From contig NZ_MCAS01000045.1 in assembly GCF_003610895.1 (NCBI RefSeq), positions 62,001 through 126,000 of the forward strand: a DNA stretch of 64,000 bases, read 5' to 3'. The notes beneath the pieces were generated by a model, which saw only the letters and a program-made list of their open reading frames with translations, searched no databases and was not told the DNA's origin. The translations under genes were made by a program, and so were the position numbers. Every line of letters begins with the position of its first letter. Within the stretch, counting starts at the first letter, position 1. Source of the DNA: Paraburkholderia fungorum. GTDB taxonomy: Bacteria > Pseudomonadota > Gammaproteobacteria > Burkholderiales > Burkholderiaceae. Shown piece by piece: positions 62,402-64,000 of this stretch.

Positions 62402-62926
62402 TATGGCTGGTCACGAAATTCCTGCGATCCGTTTTATGCGTCGTGTTCTTCAGCGTCGCTCTGTCGCTGACGTATCTGTAGCGTACCACTCATCTCGCTA
62501 TCGGTGCGGACTACGAAACACTGTCCGCGGGGGTAAATCAGGCTCTTTCGACCGTGCGCCGAAGTGTCCGGCAGCCCAGCGAGGCAGCGGGCGACTCAAA
62601 ATGGCGGAAGGGCGTCGGTGTGGCGATGATGAAAAACGCCTTTACCGGGTGAGGTCGAAGCAGCTCCGGTTAATCGGGCAAAAGGATGCCAGGAAGTGGT
62701 ACCGGAAGGCATGCTTTCCGGTGGCCGCCCGATACCCGATTGCGGAGGCGTGATTGGGGTCAAACCCGCATGATGCAGTGCGGTTCCGATCCGTTGCGAC
62801 GTCATGCTGACCGGACATTGTGGCCCGAGAGGAAGGTCGCTCTGCCGACGCGACACCTTTTCTTCATACGAGCGTCGGGCTTCAGATGGTTTCGTCTGTT
62901 GTGCAGTTGGGTGCGGTTGAAAGACC
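62402..62926. other. no convincing gene
   Basis: Frames are open on both strands but I see no motif or proper start. The stretch ends at a CueR-type promoter. Confidence 0.45.
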
Positions 62927-62957
62927 TTGACATTCCAATTGGAGGAACGTCTAGAGT
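62927..62957 (+). promoter_or_regulatory. CueR-type promoter before a decayed Met-rich/DUF2933 module
   Basis: TTGACA (62927-62932) and TAGAGT (62952-62957) are 19 bp apart, with AATTCC-type and GGAACG arms in the spacer. It has the same hexamers as the cueR promoter at 41969. It would read the remnant at 63113 and the DUF2933 gene at 63262. Confidence 0.75.
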
Positions 62958-63112
62958 GAAATTATGGATAAGTGCCCGGCCCCTTCGCAGATGTCTGGGA
63001 TGGGGCCGCCTGGCGCGACCGCACCAGTCCGTTATCCGGGTCACCGGTCGACCGATCGCGGGCCGGCTGTTGCAAGGGGCAAAGAGAGCGCCGTGAACGT
63101 CAGGGAAGCCAC

Positions 63113-63204
63113 ATGGTATGGACGGGCGCCCCAACCGCGATGCAGACGATGAGAAGATGATCCGCGCCTATGCCGACAGGATCCAGACCCGACAGTCGAA
63201 ATGA
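63113..63204 (+). pseudogene. remnant of a Met-rich secreted protein gene
   Basis: The last codons, KMIRAYADRIQTRQSK then TGA at 63202-63204, align with the tail LKYADRLETSPSK of the intact protein at 25647. The preceding ATGCAGACG part is one frame away (AMQTMR). The signal peptide and Met/Gly cluster are not recognisable. It stands where a Met-rich gene is expected, just before a DUF2933 gene. Confidence 0.55.
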
Positions 63205-63261
63205 CATGCCCGTTTTCACCGATCGCCTGAGACAACGGAAGATCGATACAGGAGTGACACC

Positions 63262-63507
63262 ATGAAGTGCACGAAAACCATGCTTGCCACCGGTGCCGGC
63301 CTGCTGGGCGTGCTGGCAGTGGCATACATCGCATTCCCGCAATTCCAGAGCCTCGTACTGAGCCTGGGACCTTACCTGCTGTTCCTGCTGTGCCCGTTGT
63401 CGATGCTGTTCATGATGAAAGGTATGAACTCATCCAGGGGTCATCGTGACGAGTCTGGCTCGAGCACCGCGCGAGAATCCGAACGGCGGCCTGCGGGCAG
63501 GGACTGA
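63262..63507 (+). CDS. DUF2933 small membrane protein, copy 3
   Basis: The 81-residue protein begins MKCTKTMLATGAGLLGVLAV and continues AYIAFPQFQSLVLSLGPYLL then FLLCPLSMLFMM. It is nearly identical in layout to copy 2 at 43544. A helical hydrophobic pair with a shared Cys-Pro-Leu-Ser-Met core and a charged tail is seen. AGGAG precedes the ATG. It is followed by a frameshifted tandem copy at 63734. Confidence 0.75.
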   Translation: MKCTKTMLATGAGLLGVLAVAYIAFPQFQSLVLSLGPYLLFLLCPLSMLFMMKGMNSSRGHRDESGSSTARESERRPAGRD

Positions 63508-63733
63508 TGCCCTCCATGCCGATGTTGATGTGGTTCCGTTCGTCCGCGGTCCAGACGCTGCAGGAGCAAGTCGGGCACGGCGCAGCCCGCGAAATAGCCG
63601 CCAGGGCCTCGAGCGGCAAGTCCATGCATGAGGAATGACGCAGGCGATCGAGGGTATCCCGTTCCTGCGGTTGAAGTGACATACCTGTCAGCGCTCTCCG
63701 GGGACAACTGAAGATCGTGTGAGGAGTCACATT

Positions 63734-63955
63734 GTGAAAGGCACGAAAACCATGGTTGCGACCGGCGCGAGCCTGGCTGCTCTTGGTCACATATAGCGCC
63801 TTCCCCGGATTCCGAAGCCTCGTGATCAGGCTGGAGCACGCCCTGCTGATCCTGGCGTGCCCGTTGTCGATGCTACTCATGATGAATGATATGGGTTCGC
63901 GTCAGGATCGCCGCGACCAGTCCGGCGCGGGTACCGCCCGGGAGCCTCGGGCGGC
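63734..63955 (+). pseudogene. DUF2933 gene, copy 4, frameshifted tandem duplicate
   Basis: From a GTG at 63734 the frame reads VKGTKTMVATGASLAALGHI and meets TAG. In another frame the family sequence continues with YSAFPGFRSLVIRLEHALLI then LACPLSMLLMMNDM. One frame change near 63790 explains this. Upstream bases also match those before copy 3, showing a tandem duplication about 470 bp apart. It runs to near the window end and no complete protein is expected. Confidence 0.65.
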
Positions 63956-64000
63956 GACTGGCGGGCAAAGAATAGTTCCCGCTGTCTTGCGTAAATACTG

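Noticed and set aside
62964..63152. Small plus-strand frame directly after the 62927 promoter
   Set aside because: Its product shows no resemblance to the Met-rich family apart from its position, and its ATG is too close to the -10 to have a ribosome-binding site.
1..64000. tRNA, rRNA or CRISPR sequences
   Set aside because: No cloverleaf pattern, ribosomal RNA segment or regularly spaced repeats were seen on reading; short RNA genes could still be missed without a covariance search.

Overview
The window is GC-rich DNA from a betaproteobacterium, most likely a Burkholderiaceae member (Paraburkholderia/Burkholderia/Caballeronia type). This is inferred from the three DUF4148 proteins, the DUF6566-like protein, the PhoU/Na-Pi pair and the style of the heavy-metal genes. 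No rRNA, tRNA, replication or conjugation gene, CRISPR array or complete insertion sequence was seen. The stretch reads as an accessory metal and envelope-stress region on a chromosome, chromid or megaplasmid, with an unusually high load of broken genes.

Layout. 1-5.7 kb holds scattered small genes (hemerythrin-like, STAS-like, methyltransferase, cytochrome c4, DUF6566-like) and a scar where a cytochrome c gene and a NUDIX gene were cut tail to tail. 5.8-8.8 kb is a phosphate module (phoU, a small basic protein, Na/Pi cotransporter). 9.1-10.1 kb holds a frameshifted acetyltransferase and a truncated chrA. 10.2-12.9 kb is a BigR-like sulfide/persulfide operon (ArsR-rhodanese, MBL hydrolase, MFS). 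13.6-15.7 kb has a secreted creatininase-like protein and a beta-propeller protein. 16.2-23.1 kb is a copper/silver RND operon (small Cys/Met protein, cusC, cusB with a fused CusF domain, cusA, cusF). 23.2-33.0 kb is a periplasmic copper and thiol-redox block: DsbD, Met-rich and DUF2933 proteins, a PCYCGC-motif protein, a PII-like protein, multicopper oxidase, HiPIP, DsbA-like protein, two TlpA-like proteins and a cytochrome c. 33.4-36.4 kb (minus strand) is mntH, a DUF305 protein and a permease. 37.4-41.6 kb contains a dsbC with a nonsense codon, a cytochrome b561 fragment and three tandem DUF4148 genes. 41.2-47 kb starts with divergent CueR-type promoters and carries cueR, another Met-rich/DUF2933 pair, a CcdA-like protein, a redoxin, a glutaredoxin-like protein and an isoprenylcysteine methyltransferase-like protein. 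47.8-49.4 kb holds two ruined Rieske genes. 49.5-54.9 kb is the copA-cueR-copZ operon followed by a persulfide dioxygenase-rhodanese fusion and a 1-Cys peroxiredoxin. 56.5-63.9 kb holds envelope genes (Tim44-like protein, degenerate MerR, extra secY, extra lgt, TolA-like protein) and decaying Met-rich/DUF2933 copies.

How it fits together. Cytoplasmic copper would be exported by CopA, oxidised and bound in the periplasm by the multicopper oxidase and Met-rich proteins, and expelled by CusCBAF. The thioredoxin-fold proteins would repair thiols, and the persulfide enzymes and peroxiredoxin would handle sulfur and oxidative stress. Six sites share one CueR-type promoter architecture (TTGAC-, exactly 19 bp, T-rich/A-rich -10 with a GC-rich dyad between). 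Three of them stand before copper genes in the usual way. The other three stand before a Tim44-like protein, a MerR-like/SecY/Lgt block and a decayed Met-rich/DUF2933 module. This suggests a copper-induced programme that also supplies spare secretion and lipoprotein-maturation machinery, and it is the most interesting feature of the window. All functions are inferred from reading the sequence; no database search was run.
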